Origin: Draconibacterium mangrovi_A
Lineage (GTDB): Bacteria > Bacteroidota > Bacteroidia > Bacteroidales > Prolixibacteraceae
NCBI RefSeq assembly: GCF_037646455.1
Contig: NZ_JBBIXN010000009.1
Span: 20,657-84,656 of the forward strand
Length of the DNA: 64,000 bases
Direction: 5' to 3'
The notes under the pieces are model-generated. The model was not told the DNA's origin and ran no database searches. It saw nothing but the letters and a program-made list of their open reading frames with translations. Made by a program: the position numbers and the translations under genes. This document shows, one piece after another, positions 9,035 through 17,252 of the stretch; position 1 is the stretch's first letter; each line of letters begins with the position of its first letter.

Positions 9035-9430
9035 TCAGTTCAGCCACGATTTTAATTCCTGAAGTTTCATTTGCCGTTCCATCGAAAATGAAATGCTCTC
9101 TTTGTCTACTTTATCCAATAAGAACCACGCTTTCCGGAAATAATCCAGTCGGAGTGCTTCCTCGTCCGCCATCTCACCCTGTTCTTTCAAAACAAAAGCA
9201 AAAACTTCAATCTGCTCGTTGGTGAATTTCTTCTCTTCCAGCAACAATGTCAGCAATTCTTCGATGCTCAGTCTTTGAATATCTTCATTAATCTTTAAAA
9301 TGCGGTAAAAGTACCTTACCTGTGCCCGGGCTTCCTCTATATCACCTTCTTCCCGAAGTCCAAATATCTTCCGCAGCACCTGGAACAGTTGCATCAATTG
9401 CCGCATCAAATAGTCACGTTCTATGCTCAT
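9035..9430 (-). CDS. Small helical cytosolic protein, possibly DUF6483-like
   Basis: 131 residues, no signal peptide or membrane segment, strongly charged and predicted mostly helical. The opening ERDYLMRQLMQLFQVLRKIFG and the segment RLSIEELLTLLL resemble what I recall of DUF6483 proteins, of unknown function, but I could not confirm this. It is transcribed in the same direction as the sugar porter with a 56-bp gap, so co-transcription is possible. No catalytic motif is visible. Confidence 0.6.
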   Translation of the reverse strand: MSIERDYLMRQLMQLFQVLRKIFGLREEGDIEEARAQVRYFYRILKINEDIQRLSIEELLTLLLEEKKFTNEQIEVFAFVLKEQGEMADEEALRLDYFRKAWFLLDKVDKESISFSMERQMKLQELKSWLN

Positions 9431-9582
9431 TTTGATTTTGCTGAAGTTGAATCACTAAATTTAGTAATTCATTGTAATTTTTTTGCTTAGTTCTTAATAT
9501 TAGAGCAAGTAAAATACAGCCTCCAACATTATCGATTAAAGCATTCTCGTTGTAAAGCAACAATGCATTACACAATAATCCT

Positions 9583-9590
9583 TAGCTTTG
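9583..9590 (+). promoter_or_regulatory. Candidate -7 element for the DUF5522-fmt operon
   Basis: TAGCTTTG is an exact match to TAnnTTTG, ending 15 nt before the ATG at 9606. No clear -33 TTTG was found at the expected distance. If used, the leader is very short (under 10 nt). Confidence 0.35.
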
Positions 9591-9605
9591 CACAAAAATT
9601 GATAA

Positions 9606-9809
9606 ATGGGGTATTTCGACGATCTCTTTAGCGACAAGTTCGAAGATGAATTGATAGAGGGTGAGGATTTTTACATGGAGAACGGCTACCGCGTGATGAC
9701 CGAAAAATACCTGACCAAGCGTGGCTATTGCTGCGCCAACGGATGCCGGCACTGCCCGTATTGGCCAAAGGCACAAAAAGGAAATACCAACTTAAGAAAG
9801 AACAGATGA
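9606..9809 (+). CDS. DUF5522 small cysteine-rich protein
   Basis: 67 residues. The core RGYCCANGCRHCPYWP, with four closely spaced cysteines, is the hallmark of DUF5522 and suggests binding of a metal such as zinc. FYMENGYRVMTEKYLTKRGYCC leads into it. Its stop overlaps the fmt start in an ATGA arrangement, so the two are translationally coupled. The family function is unknown to me; linkage to initiator-tRNA formylation may be meaningful or only positional. Confidence 0.85.
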   Translation: MGYFDDLFSDKFEDELIEGEDFYMENGYRVMTEKYLTKRGYCCANGCRHCPYWPKAQKGNTNLRKNR

Positions 9810-10777
9810 CACAAGGAAAAGACTTACGGATAGTATTTATGGGCACGCCCGATTTTGCGGTGGCCAGCTTGCAAAAGCTGGTTGAGAACAAATACAATGT
9901 GGTTGGTGTAATAACGGCTCCTGATCGTCCGGCCGGACGTGGTAAAAAGCTGGCTGAATCGGCGGTAAAAAAATATGCCCTTGCCAATAAGCTAAAAGTC
10001 CTTCAACCTGAAAAATTGAAAAACCAGGAGTTTTTGGCCGAGCTAAAGGGACTGAAAGCCGATCTGCAGGTTGTTGTTGCCTTCCGAATGTTGCCCGAAG
10101 TCGTCTGGGCCATGCCACGTTTGGGTACTTTTAATCTGCATGGTTCGTTGCTCCCGCAATATCGTGGAGCTGCCCCCCTGAACTGGGCGATAATCAATGG
10201 CGAAACAAAAACCGGTGTGACTACATTTTTACTCGATCATAAAATCGATACCGGAAAAATTCTGTTCAAAAAAGAAATCGACATCTGGGAAAATGACACC
10301 GTTGGCAGTATCCACGACAGCCTTATGGAAATAGGTGCCGATCTGGTTATTGAAACCGTAGATGCCCTGGCAAGCGGAAATTACAGGCCCGTTCCGCAAG
10401 AAGAAATGCTTGATGAATCGGGAATTAAACATGCACCGAAAATCTATAAAGAAGATTGTAAAATCGACTGGTCGGAAGATTTGGAAACCGTGCGCAATCT
10501 GATTCGCGGTCTGTCGCCCTACCCCGCCGCATGGAGCACACTTATAAATAAGGAAACAGGCAAACAGATTTCAACAAAAGTATTTTTTGCCGTTCATGCC
10601 GATGGGAAACAAAAAGCACCGGGAACCATTGAATCGGATGGTAAAAATAACATAAAAGTGGCTTGTGGTAACGGTTGGCTTCAGATCACCGATCTGCAGA
10701 TTGCCGGAAAAAAACGCATGAAGGCCAACGATTTTCTTCGTGGTTTTCAGCACATCGACCAATACAAATTTGATTAA
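9806..10777 (+). CDS. fmt: Methionyl-tRNA formyltransferase
   Basis: 323 residues. It transfers a formyl group from 10-formyl-THF to methionyl-initiator-tRNA. I chose the ATG at 9806, which overlaps the previous stop; an upstream in-frame ATG at 9728 would add 26 poorly conserved residues inside that gene. The N-terminal catalytic fold starts IVFMGTPDFAV (9-19). The catalytic triad is visible as Asn110 and His112 in FNLHGSLLP and Asp148 in KIDTGK. The C-terminal tRNA-binding domain starts near residue 210. Length and motif positions match E. coli Fmt closely. It is convergent with the next gene, with a 5-bp gap. Confidence 0.96.
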   Translation: MTQGKDLRIVFMGTPDFAVASLQKLVENKYNVVGVITAPDRPAGRGKKLAESAVKKYALANKLKVLQPEKLKNQEFLAELKGLKADLQVVVAFRMLPEVVWAMPRLGTFNLHGSLLPQYRGAAPLNWAIINGETKTGVTTFLLDHKIDTGKILFKKEIDIWENDTVGSIHDSLMEIGADLVIETVDALASGNYRPVPQEEMLDESGIKHAPKIYKEDCKIDWSEDLETVRNLIRGLSPYPAAWSTLINKETGKQISTKVFFAVHADGKQKAPGTIESDGKNNIKVACGNGWLQITDLQIAGKKRMKANDFLRGFQHIDQYKFD

Positions 10778-10782
10778 TTCTT

Positions 10783-11865
10783 CTAAATAAGATTAATAGC
10801 GTTTAGCGAGGCCGCGATCACAACAATCCAGAACACAATATTGTACATAAAGGAAACGGCGAGGAATTTTAGAATGACCTTGCCAATATTTTGCCCGTAA
10901 AATTTCTTCATCGCAATAATAAAGTACACCGGTATCGAGAAGAACAGAATGGCGGTAATCCAATTCAGATTCGCGCTAAAACTCATGTACAAAGCCACAA
11001 TCGTCATCATTACCAGAAATACGAACGAATGGATATGGATGGAAAAAACAAGATGGCGCATGTAATTTTGCCGGCGACGAATGTAAATCAGTTTCAACAA
11101 AACGGCAAAGAGCGGTAACAGAAGAAAAAAGGCCCACGAAATGTATTCCAGAATTTGCGCCATCGCGGTTTCGGGCGAACGGCAGTAACGGATGTATTCA
11201 CGCAGTTCAGTTCTTCTCTCCGGATCGGTCTCTACCTCCAGTTTCTCTTCCAGCGTAACGGCATATTTATTTAAAAGATGACGTAAGTCCCTTGAATCAC
11301 GAAATGTTTCCATATCAATTTTCAAATTCAGGTTCTCATCACCTGTTGAATCCTGCACCACGTAAGGCGCCACCAGCGAATCGATCACCGCTTTTTGATC
11401 CGGATCGATCTCTTTCCCCATTTGATGAATTAGGGAATCTGACATTGCGACTGACGTTGAATCGAGGCCAATTTTGTCACCGTCGAGTTCTGAATCGAGC
11501 ACGGTTGTTAAGCCGCGGTTCGTGAAATTTTGAAGCAGTAAGAAGAGAATAAAACTCACGAAAATGTATATTCTGAAGGGAGGAGCATAGCGTACTCTTC
11601 GTCCCTCAAAATATTCTTTCGAAAGAAAACCCGGTCGTGAAACCAGTGCCCACAAGGTGCGAAAGAAACGTGTGTCGAACGCAAAAAAATCGCCCAGGAA
11701 ATTGTAAAAAATAAAACTTATCGGTTTGTCGTAATCTTTTACGGCCTGCCCGCAATTGGGGCAATAATGTCCGGTAAAGTTGGTACCGCAGTTTTTACAG
11801 TTAACATCTTCAGCCGGCCGATTCTGTTTCTTCAGGTTGATGCGTTTTTTGAGTTTAGACCACAT
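10783..11865 (-). CDS. DUF3667 membrane protein with N-terminal zinc ribbon
   Basis: 360 residues from the ATG at 11865. That start is preceded by a purine-rich AAAAGAGA; an alternative ATG at 11892 would lengthen the overlap with cvpA. A zinc-ribbon-like pair CKNCG...CPNCG lies within about the first 45 residues, then KPISFIFYNFLGDFFAFDTRFFRTLW and a first transmembrane helix (FRIYIFVSFILFLLL). A charged periplasmic or cytosolic loop of about 110 residues separates it from four C-terminal helices. This layout is characteristic of DUF3667, common in Bacteroidota and of unknown function. The start overlaps the cvpA stop by 11 bp. Confidence 0.82.
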   Translation of the reverse strand: MWSKLKKRINLKKQNRPAEDVNCKNCGTNFTGHYCPNCGQAVKDYDKPISFIFYNFLGDFFAFDTRFFRTLWALVSRPGFLSKEYFEGRRVRYAPPFRIYIFVSFILFLLLQNFTNRGLTTVLDSELDGDKIGLDSTSVAMSDSLIHQMGKEIDPDQKAVIDSLVAPYVVQDSTGDENLNLKIDMETFRDSRDLRHLLNKYAVTLEEKLEVETDPERRTELREYIRYCRSPETAMAQILEYISWAFFLLLPLFAVLLKLIYIRRRQNYMRHLVFSIHIHSFVFLVMMTIVALYMSFSANLNWITAILFFSIPVYFIIAMKKFYGQNIGKVILKFLAVSFMYNIVFWIVVIAASLNAINLI

Positions 11866-12379
11866 GCGTATCTCTTTTGTTGTTGTCGCCATTTAAGGTC
11901 CAGTTCTCGATAAACGGGAAAATCGATGGAGCAAACGAACGTATCGGTTCGTACATCCTCGAGTTTGCTTTGGTCTTTTCCTGAAGAATATGCACATCTT
12001 CATCGATTTTATCAAAAACCACAAGTATAATACTTAGAATCAATACCGCTTTCAAGACTCCAAAAACCAGTCCCGCCAGTTTATTCACAAAGCCCAGCAT
12101 TACGGTTTCAAGCATTTTATTTACAACATTTCCAACAATATGCACGAGAATAACAATAACCACAAAAGTGACCACAAAAGAAATAATGTTGAGGTATTCG
12201 GTCTGAAGATTGAAATTTTCAACTAAAAAATCGGAGGTGATGTAAGAGAACTCGATGGCTCCCCAAATACCGAGAATCAAGGCGGCCAGAGAAGCAACTT
12301 CGGCAACGAGTCCTTTTTTAAAACCACTTATTGCTGCAAGAATGATCAGAATAAGCAAAATGATATCGATGTAATTCAT
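11855..12379 (-). CDS. CvpA family inner-membrane protein
   Basis: 174 residues with four transmembrane segments (about 2-20, 28-47, 65-86 and 103-122) and a charged C-terminal tail. The opening YIDIILLILIILAAISGFKKG and GFVNKLAGLVFGVLKAVLILS match the CvpA family, named for colicin V production but widespread, with a general envelope role. It is upstream of and overlaps the DUF3667 gene, so both are probably expressed from one minus-strand promoter in the 12380-12560 spacer. Confidence 0.85.
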   Translation of the reverse strand: MNYIDIILLILIILAAISGFKKGLVAEVASLAALILGIWGAIEFSYITSDFLVENFNLQTEYLNIISFVVTFVVIVILVHIVGNVVNKMLETVMLGFVNKLAGLVFGVLKAVLILSIILVVFDKIDEDVHILQEKTKANSRMYEPIRSFAPSIFPFIENWTLNGDNNKRDTHVV

Positions 12380-12536
12380 AATCTGATTGTAATAGGTTTT
12401 AGTAAGGACAACCTTCCAGTTATGGTTAGTTTACAATAACGCATATAAAAATATAAAATAGTCGACAGGATCAAAACCGCACAATCGGCGAGCCGATGTT
12501 TTTAATCGTCAAACGCCGAAATACCCCTATTTATTT

Positions 12537-12569
12537 TTTGCATCTATTTCAACAAAATTCATAATTTTG
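12537..12569 (+). promoter_or_regulatory. Promoter of the GH3-family gene
   Basis: TTTG at 12537-12540, then 21 nt, then TAATTTTG at 12562-12569: a full match to the Bacteroidota -33/-7 consensus. Transcription should start near 12575, which excludes an in-frame TTG at 12567 as the start codon and supports the ATG at 12594. Confidence 0.6.
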
Positions 12570-12593
12570 GCTTCGAACCAAATTGTAAAACGA

Positions 12594-14114
12594 ATGCCGC
12601 TTATTAATTCAGTAGTTCGATGGGTAACCACCCGGCGCAGCGATGAAATTCAATATTATCGGAAATACCCCATCGAAATTCAAAACGAAACCCTGTTTTA
12701 CCTGATTCAAAGTGCAAAAGATACGGTTTGGGGCAAAGCACACGACTTTGCATCGATTACCTCCTTGCTCGAATTTCAGCAGCATATTCCGCTGCAGGAT
12801 TATAACGACATAAAACCTTATGTCGATCGCCTGCGCAAAGGCGAGCGCGATGTATTGTGGCCGGGCGAAACCAAATGGTTTGCCAAATCGTCGGGAACCA
12901 CCAGCGATAAAAGCAAATTTATTCCGGTTACCCGCGAGGCACTGGAGGAATGTCACCTGCGAGGGCCGAAAGATATTTTTATGCAGTACATTATCACCCA
13001 CCCTGAAACGAAAATGTTGAAAGGGAAAGTACTCACCCTTGGCGGCAGCCATCAGATCAACAATTTTAACAAAGATTCGTATTACGGCGATCTGTCGGCG
13101 ATTATGCTGGAGAACGTTCCCTTTTGGAGCGATCTGTTTCGTACGCCGACTACAGAAATAGCCCTTATTGAAGAATTTGAGGAAAAGATAGAACAAATAA
13201 TAGCGACTGCACTCGAAGAAAATGTGACCGGTTTTGCCGGAGTTCCGTCGTGGTACCTGGTATTGTTTAACAAAGTGCTCGAAAAAACCGGAAAGAAAAA
13301 CTTACTGGAAGTTTGGCCCAACCTTGAGGTATTTGCACACGGCGGCGTAAATTTCGAGCCTTACCGCGAACAATACAGGAAACTCATCCCGTCGGCGCAA
13401 ATGCATTACCTGGAAACCTACAATGCCTCTGAAGGCTTTTTTGGTATTCAGGATAATGAACACAGCAACGATATGTTACTGATGCTGGATTATGGTATAT
13501 TTTACGAGTTTATTCCTATGTCGGATTTCGGCAAGGAAAATCCTACAGTACTTGGTCTGGAAGAGGTTGAACTGGATGAAAATTATGCGCTTGTCATCTC
13601 GACCAGTGCAGGATTGTGGCGATACATAATTGGCGACACCATTAAATTTACCTGTAAATATCCTTTCAAAATTAAGGTGACCGGGCGAACCAAGCACTTT
13701 ATCAATGCCTTTGGCGAAGAAGTGATCATCGACATTGCCGAAAATGCGATGAATGTGGCATGTCAACACACCGGGGCAATAGTTAACGAATATACTGCCG
13801 GCCCTGTGTTTATGGGTGAAAAGCAGCGCGGTGCTCACCAGTGGATCATCGAATTTGATCAGCCTCCCGAGGATCTGAATCATTTTATCAGCACTTTAGA
13901 TAATACTTTAAAAACACTGAATTCGGATTACGAAGCCAAACGCCATAAAAACCTAACGCTTGAAATGCCGCATGTAGTGGTGGCGCCTAAAGGTACCTTC
14001 TACAAATGGATGAAACAACGGGGTAAGATCGGCGGTCAGAATAAAATTCCACGACTGGCAAATAACCGCCAGTATCTCGACGAACTTATGAACATGTTGC
14101 CCGATAAAAGCTAA
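12594..14114 (+). CDS. GH3 auxin-responsive-promoter-like acyl-adenylating enzyme
   Basis: 506 residues from the ATG at 12594, chosen because the promoter -7 box covers the only upstream start (TTG 12567). The GH3 superfamily belongs to the ANL adenylating enzymes; plant members conjugate amino acids to jasmonate or auxin, while the bacterial substrates are unknown. The ATP-binding P-loop is seen as WFAKSSGTTSDKSKFIPVT. AHGGVNFEPYREQY, YNASEGFFGIQD and WRYIIGDTIKF are further adenylation signatures. There is no carrier protein domain or neighbouring biosynthetic cluster. The deoxynucleoside kinase gene follows after 37 bp. Confidence 0.9.
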   Translation: MPLINSVVRWVTTRRSDEIQYYRKYPIEIQNETLFYLIQSAKDTVWGKAHDFASITSLLEFQQHIPLQDYNDIKPYVDRLRKGERDVLWPGETKWFAKSSGTTSDKSKFIPVTREALEECHLRGPKDIFMQYIITHPETKMLKGKVLTLGGSHQINNFNKDSYYGDLSAIMLENVPFWSDLFRTPTTEIALIEEFEEKIEQIIATALEENVTGFAGVPSWYLVLFNKVLEKTGKKNLLEVWPNLEVFAHGGVNFEPYREQYRKLIPSAQMHYLETYNASEGFFGIQDNEHSNDMLLMLDYGIFYEFIPMSDFGKENPTVLGLEEVELDENYALVISTSAGLWRYIIGDTIKFTCKYPFKIKVTGRTKHFINAFGEEVIIDIAENAMNVACQHTGAIVNEYTAGPVFMGEKQRGAHQWIIEFDQPPEDLNHFISTLDNTLKTLNSDYEAKRHKNLTLEMPHVVVAPKGTFYKWMKQRGKIGGQNKIPRLANNRQYLDELMNMLPDKS

Positions 14115-14151
14115 TTTTTTTATACTTTAGATTCTCAAATAAAAATTCACG

Positions 14152-14766
14152 ATGCACATAGCAATAGCCGGAAATATAGGGGCGGGAAAAACTACGCTTA
14201 CAGAATTACTTTCAAAACACTACAAATGGACACCTCACTACGAAGACGTAGATGAGAATCCATACCTGAATGATTTCTACAACGACATGCAACGCTGGTC
14301 ATTCAACTTGCAGATTTATTTCCTGAACTCTCGTTTTCAGCAAATTATTGATATACGCAAATCGGGTAAGACCATTATACAAGACCGTACAATTTACGAG
14401 GATGCAGAGATTTTTGCACCCAACCTGCACAGCATGGGATTGATGAGTACGCGTGATTTTAAAAACTACAAAACGCTGTTCGATCTGATGGTGAGTCTGA
14501 TTGAACCACCGGATTTACTGATTTACCTGCGCAGCAGCATTCCAAACCTGGTAAACCAGATCCAGAAACGCGGCCGGGAGTATGAAAATTCCATCCGTTT
14601 AGATTACCTGAAACAGTTGAACGAGCGTTATGAGGGCTGGGTCAACAGCTACAAAATGGGAAAACTACTGGTGATTAATGTCGATGATCTCGATTTCACC
14701 GACAGTCCCGAAGACCTGAGTTACGTGATCGACAAAATCGATGCTCAAATTCACGGATTGTTTTAG
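14152..14766 (+). CDS. Deoxynucleoside kinase (dAdo/dCyd/dGuo type)
   Basis: 204 residues. It phosphorylates deoxynucleosides for dNTP salvage in the cytosol. The P-loop GNIGAGKTT is at residues 7-15; EDVDENPYLNDFY (31-43) holds the catalytic Glu; QDRTIYEDAEIF (77-88) holds the DR[ST] substrate/ATP motif; and RGREYENSIRLDYL forms the arginine-rich lid. The exact base specificity cannot be told. A strong terminator follows, and the downstream PfkB kinase gene is convergent. Confidence 0.92.
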   Translation: MHIAIAGNIGAGKTTLTELLSKHYKWTPHYEDVDENPYLNDFYNDMQRWSFNLQIYFLNSRFQQIIDIRKSGKTIIQDRTIYEDAEIFAPNLHSMGLMSTRDFKNYKTLFDLMVSLIEPPDLLIYLRSSIPNLVNQIQKRGREYENSIRLDYLKQLNERYEGWVNSYKMGKLLVINVDDLDFTDSPEDLSYVIDKIDAQIHGLF

Positions 14767-14840
14767 TCACTGGTCAACAGTCACTGTCATTTTTGGCGAA
14801 TAAAAGATCAGTAAAATTATTATAAGGATATTGAAATTTT

Positions 14841-14865
14841 AGGCGATTTAATATCGCCTTTTTTT
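14841..14865 (+). terminator. Rho-independent terminator after the deoxynucleoside kinase
   Basis: Stem AGGCGAT / ATCGCCT with a 5-nt loop, followed by seven T residues. It sits between two convergent genes. Confidence 0.85.
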
Positions 14866-14891
14866 CTACTCTGAATGCGGAGCTGTGAACT

Positions 14892-15893
14892 CTATTCACC
14901 GACAATTTTTTCGATCTCAGCTTTTACCTCATCCCAAATAGCATCAGGAAGATTCGGACCCATCACTTCAACTACTTTTCCCGAAATTAATGCTGCTATT
15001 TTTCCGCAGGTTTCCATATTGTAACCGTTTGTCAGGCCATAGAAAAATCCGGCGGCATAGGCATCTCCGGCACCGGTTGTATCAAGTGCTTTGGCAGAAA
15101 TGGATCCAACGCGTGTAACTTCACCATTGTATTTTATCAGCGAACCTTCTTTCCCGAGTTTTACAACGGCTAGCTCACAATCCTTTGCAATTTCATGCAA
15201 AGCTTCCTTCGGTTCGAGACCAGTAAACGATTTGGCTTCCTCCTCGTTGGCAAAAACAATATCCACGTGATTCTTCACAATGTCCTTCAGGAATTCGAGA
15301 TTCGCTTCCACCACATTAAAACTCGACAGATCGAGGGCCACTTTTAATCCGTTCTTTTTTGCCAGTTCAACCCCGGCTGTTATAAGTTCGTGATTAAAAA
15401 CCAGATATCCTTCTACATACAAATAATTATAGTTGGCCAGCACTTCAGATTGAAATTCTTCCGGTATCATTTCGGCAGCAGCACCAAGATAAGTAGCCAT
15501 TGTACGTTCCGAATCCTGACTGACCAGCCCCATTACACGACCTGTGTCAACGGTATCGCTATAGTGCAAATGAGCAGTAAGCCCACGCTTTTCGAAATCA
15601 TTTCTGAACAATTCGCCCAGTTCATCCTTTCCAACTTTTCCCATATAACCACCACGGCAGCCCAGGCTGGCCATCGAGCGCATCGTATTTGCTACTGAAC
15701 CGCCTGTTGTCAGTTCACTTTTATCGGAATAAGTGGCCTCATATATCTGCTTCGAACGACCGGCATCCACGAGGGTCATACTGCCCCGTGGCAAACCAAA
15801 ATTTTCGAGCAGGATATCACTTTCCAAAACAGATATTACATCTATGAGCGCATTTCCTACGCCCAAAACAGTGGAAATATTCTTAGTTGTCAT
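14892..15893 (-). CDS. PfkB-family carbohydrate/adenosine kinase
   Basis: 333 residues from the ATG at 15893, which has a purine-rich AAAAAGAGAA just upstream; an in-frame ATG at 15917 is possible. It is a ribokinase-fold kinase. The N-terminal GVGNALIDV and TTGGSVANTMRSMASLG are substrate-domain signatures, MGKVGKDELG follows, and the C-terminal PfkB signature DTTGAGDAYAAGFFYGL contains the catalytic Asp. The N-terminal part (SMTLVDAGRSKQIYE) resembles adenosine kinase-like members common in Bacteroidota, so adenosine or a related nucleoside is a reasonable guess. It is downstream of pta-ackA but separated from it by a terminator. Confidence 0.88.
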   Translation of the reverse strand: MTTKNISTVLGVGNALIDVISVLESDILLENFGLPRGSMTLVDAGRSKQIYEATYSDKSELTTGGSVANTMRSMASLGCRGGYMGKVGKDELGELFRNDFEKRGLTAHLHYSDTVDTGRVMGLVSQDSERTMATYLGAAAEMIPEEFQSEVLANYNYLYVEGYLVFNHELITAGVELAKKNGLKVALDLSSFNVVEANLEFLKDIVKNHVDIVFANEEEAKSFTGLEPKEALHEIAKDCELAVVKLGKEGSLIKYNGEVTRVGSISAKALDTTGAGDAYAAGFFYGLTNGYNMETCGKIAALISGKVVEVMGPNLPDAIWDEVKAEIEKIVGE

Positions 15894-15941
15894 ATTCTCT
15901 TTTTTATTGAACGACAAATATCATCATTTTAGCCGAAGCCT

Positions 15942-15973
15942 AAAAAAAGCGACACGGAAAACCGGTCGCTTTA
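15942..15973 (-). terminator. Rho-independent terminator of the pta-ackA operon
   Basis: Read on the minus strand: AAAGCGAC-CGG, a TTTT loop, then CCG-GTCGCTTT with one bulged base, continuing into a run of seven T. It lies just beyond the ackA stop at 15993. Confidence 0.8.
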
Positions 15974-15992
15974 ATTGAAAAAGTTGTATTTT

Positions 15993-17189
15993 TTATTTTA
16001 TCAGTTCCAATGTTTGCCTGGCAATCTCAAGCTCTTCATTGGTTGGAATGATAAGTACTTTTACTTTTGCGCCTTCGGCATTAATTTCATGAACATCGCC
16101 CGAGCGGTTCGCATCCTTTTCGGCATCCCAGGTAATTCCCAGATAGTCCATATTTTCGCAAACCAATCGACGAATTGATGTTTTATTTTCTCCAATACCG
16201 GCTGTAAATACAAGGGCATCCACGCCATTCATCACCGCGGCATAGTTGCCAACATATTGTTTAATGCGGTAAGCGTACATTTCAAGTGCCAGTTTGGTGT
16301 GTTGGTCACCTTCCTCCACCAGCTTTTCCACATCGCGCATGTCGGTCAAACCGGTCAAACCTTTCATCCCGCTTTCTTTATTCAGGATTTCCGAGATTTT
16401 TTCTACTGAATATCCCTTTTGTTCGGCCAGGTAAAAAATAATCGCCGGATCGATATCTCCGGAGCGGGTTCCCATGATCAGTCCGCACAAAGGACCAAGC
16501 CCCATGGACGTATCCAGACATTTTCCACCTTTAACAGCTGCCATCGATGCGCCGTTACCAAGGTGAATGGTCACAATTTTTGCTTCCTTGTTACCGAGGT
16601 ATTCAATCGCTTTCTCCGAAATAAATTTATGCGATGTTCCATGGAATCCATATTTGCGGATGCCCATTTCTTTATAGTATTTTTCGGGAATGGCATAGCG
16701 GTAAGCCTGCTCCGGAATACTCTGATGAAAAGCCGTATCGAATACACCTACCTGCTTGGCATTTGGAAAAACTTTCTCGGCCACTTCTACCCCGATCAGA
16801 TTTGCGGGATTGTGAAGCGGTGCCAGTGGAAATAACTCTTTAACTTTTGCCTTCACTTCTTCGGTCACTTCCACGGTTTTCGTAAAGGTTTCTCCACCGT
16901 GAACCAAACGGTGGCCTACTGCCTGAATTTCTGAGGGATCGCTTACTACGCCTACTTTCTCATCAGTAAGCAGTTCGGCAACGCGTTTCAGTCCAACTGC
17001 ATGATCCGGGATAGGAAACGATTCTTTTAACTCCTTTTTGTCGCCATTTACAAAGGTTTTATATTTTACCAAACCTTCTTCCAACCCGATGCGTTCAACA
17101 ATACCACTCGCCAGTGGTTTCTCGGTGTTCATATCAATCAATTGGTACTTGATGGATGAACTACCGGCATTAATTACTAAAATATTCAT
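15993..17189 (-). CDS. ackA: Acetate kinase
   Basis: 398 residues, the usual size. It makes ATP and acetate from acetyl phosphate and ADP in the cytosol. Signature 1, LVINAGSSSIKYQL, is at residues 4-17, and signature 2 around RKYGFHGTSHKFI holds the catalytic His region. IVTIHLGNGASMAAVKGG and DTSMGLGPLCGLIMGTRSGD bind nucleotide and substrate; FTAGIGENKTSIR is near the C-terminus. It lies 63 bp downstream of pta on the same strand, forming the standard Pta-AckA acetate-overflow operon, closed by a strong terminator. Confidence 0.97.
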   Translation of the reverse strand: MNILVINAGSSSIKYQLIDMNTEKPLASGIVERIGLEEGLVKYKTFVNGDKKELKESFPIPDHAVGLKRVAELLTDEKVGVVSDPSEIQAVGHRLVHGGETFTKTVEVTEEVKAKVKELFPLAPLHNPANLIGVEVAEKVFPNAKQVGVFDTAFHQSIPEQAYRYAIPEKYYKEMGIRKYGFHGTSHKFISEKAIEYLGNKEAKIVTIHLGNGASMAAVKGGKCLDTSMGLGPLCGLIMGTRSGDIDPAIIFYLAEQKGYSVEKISEILNKESGMKGLTGLTDMRDVEKLVEEGDQHTKLALEMYAYRIKQYVGNYAAVMNGVDALVFTAGIGENKTSIRRLVCENMDYLGITWDAEKDANRSGDVHEINAEGAKVKVLIIPTNEELEIARQTLELIK

Positions 17190-17252
17190 TTATGTTTTCT
17201 TCTTTTAACTTTGAATTCAAACTCTGACCCCCTATCCTTTGAACACTGAACT

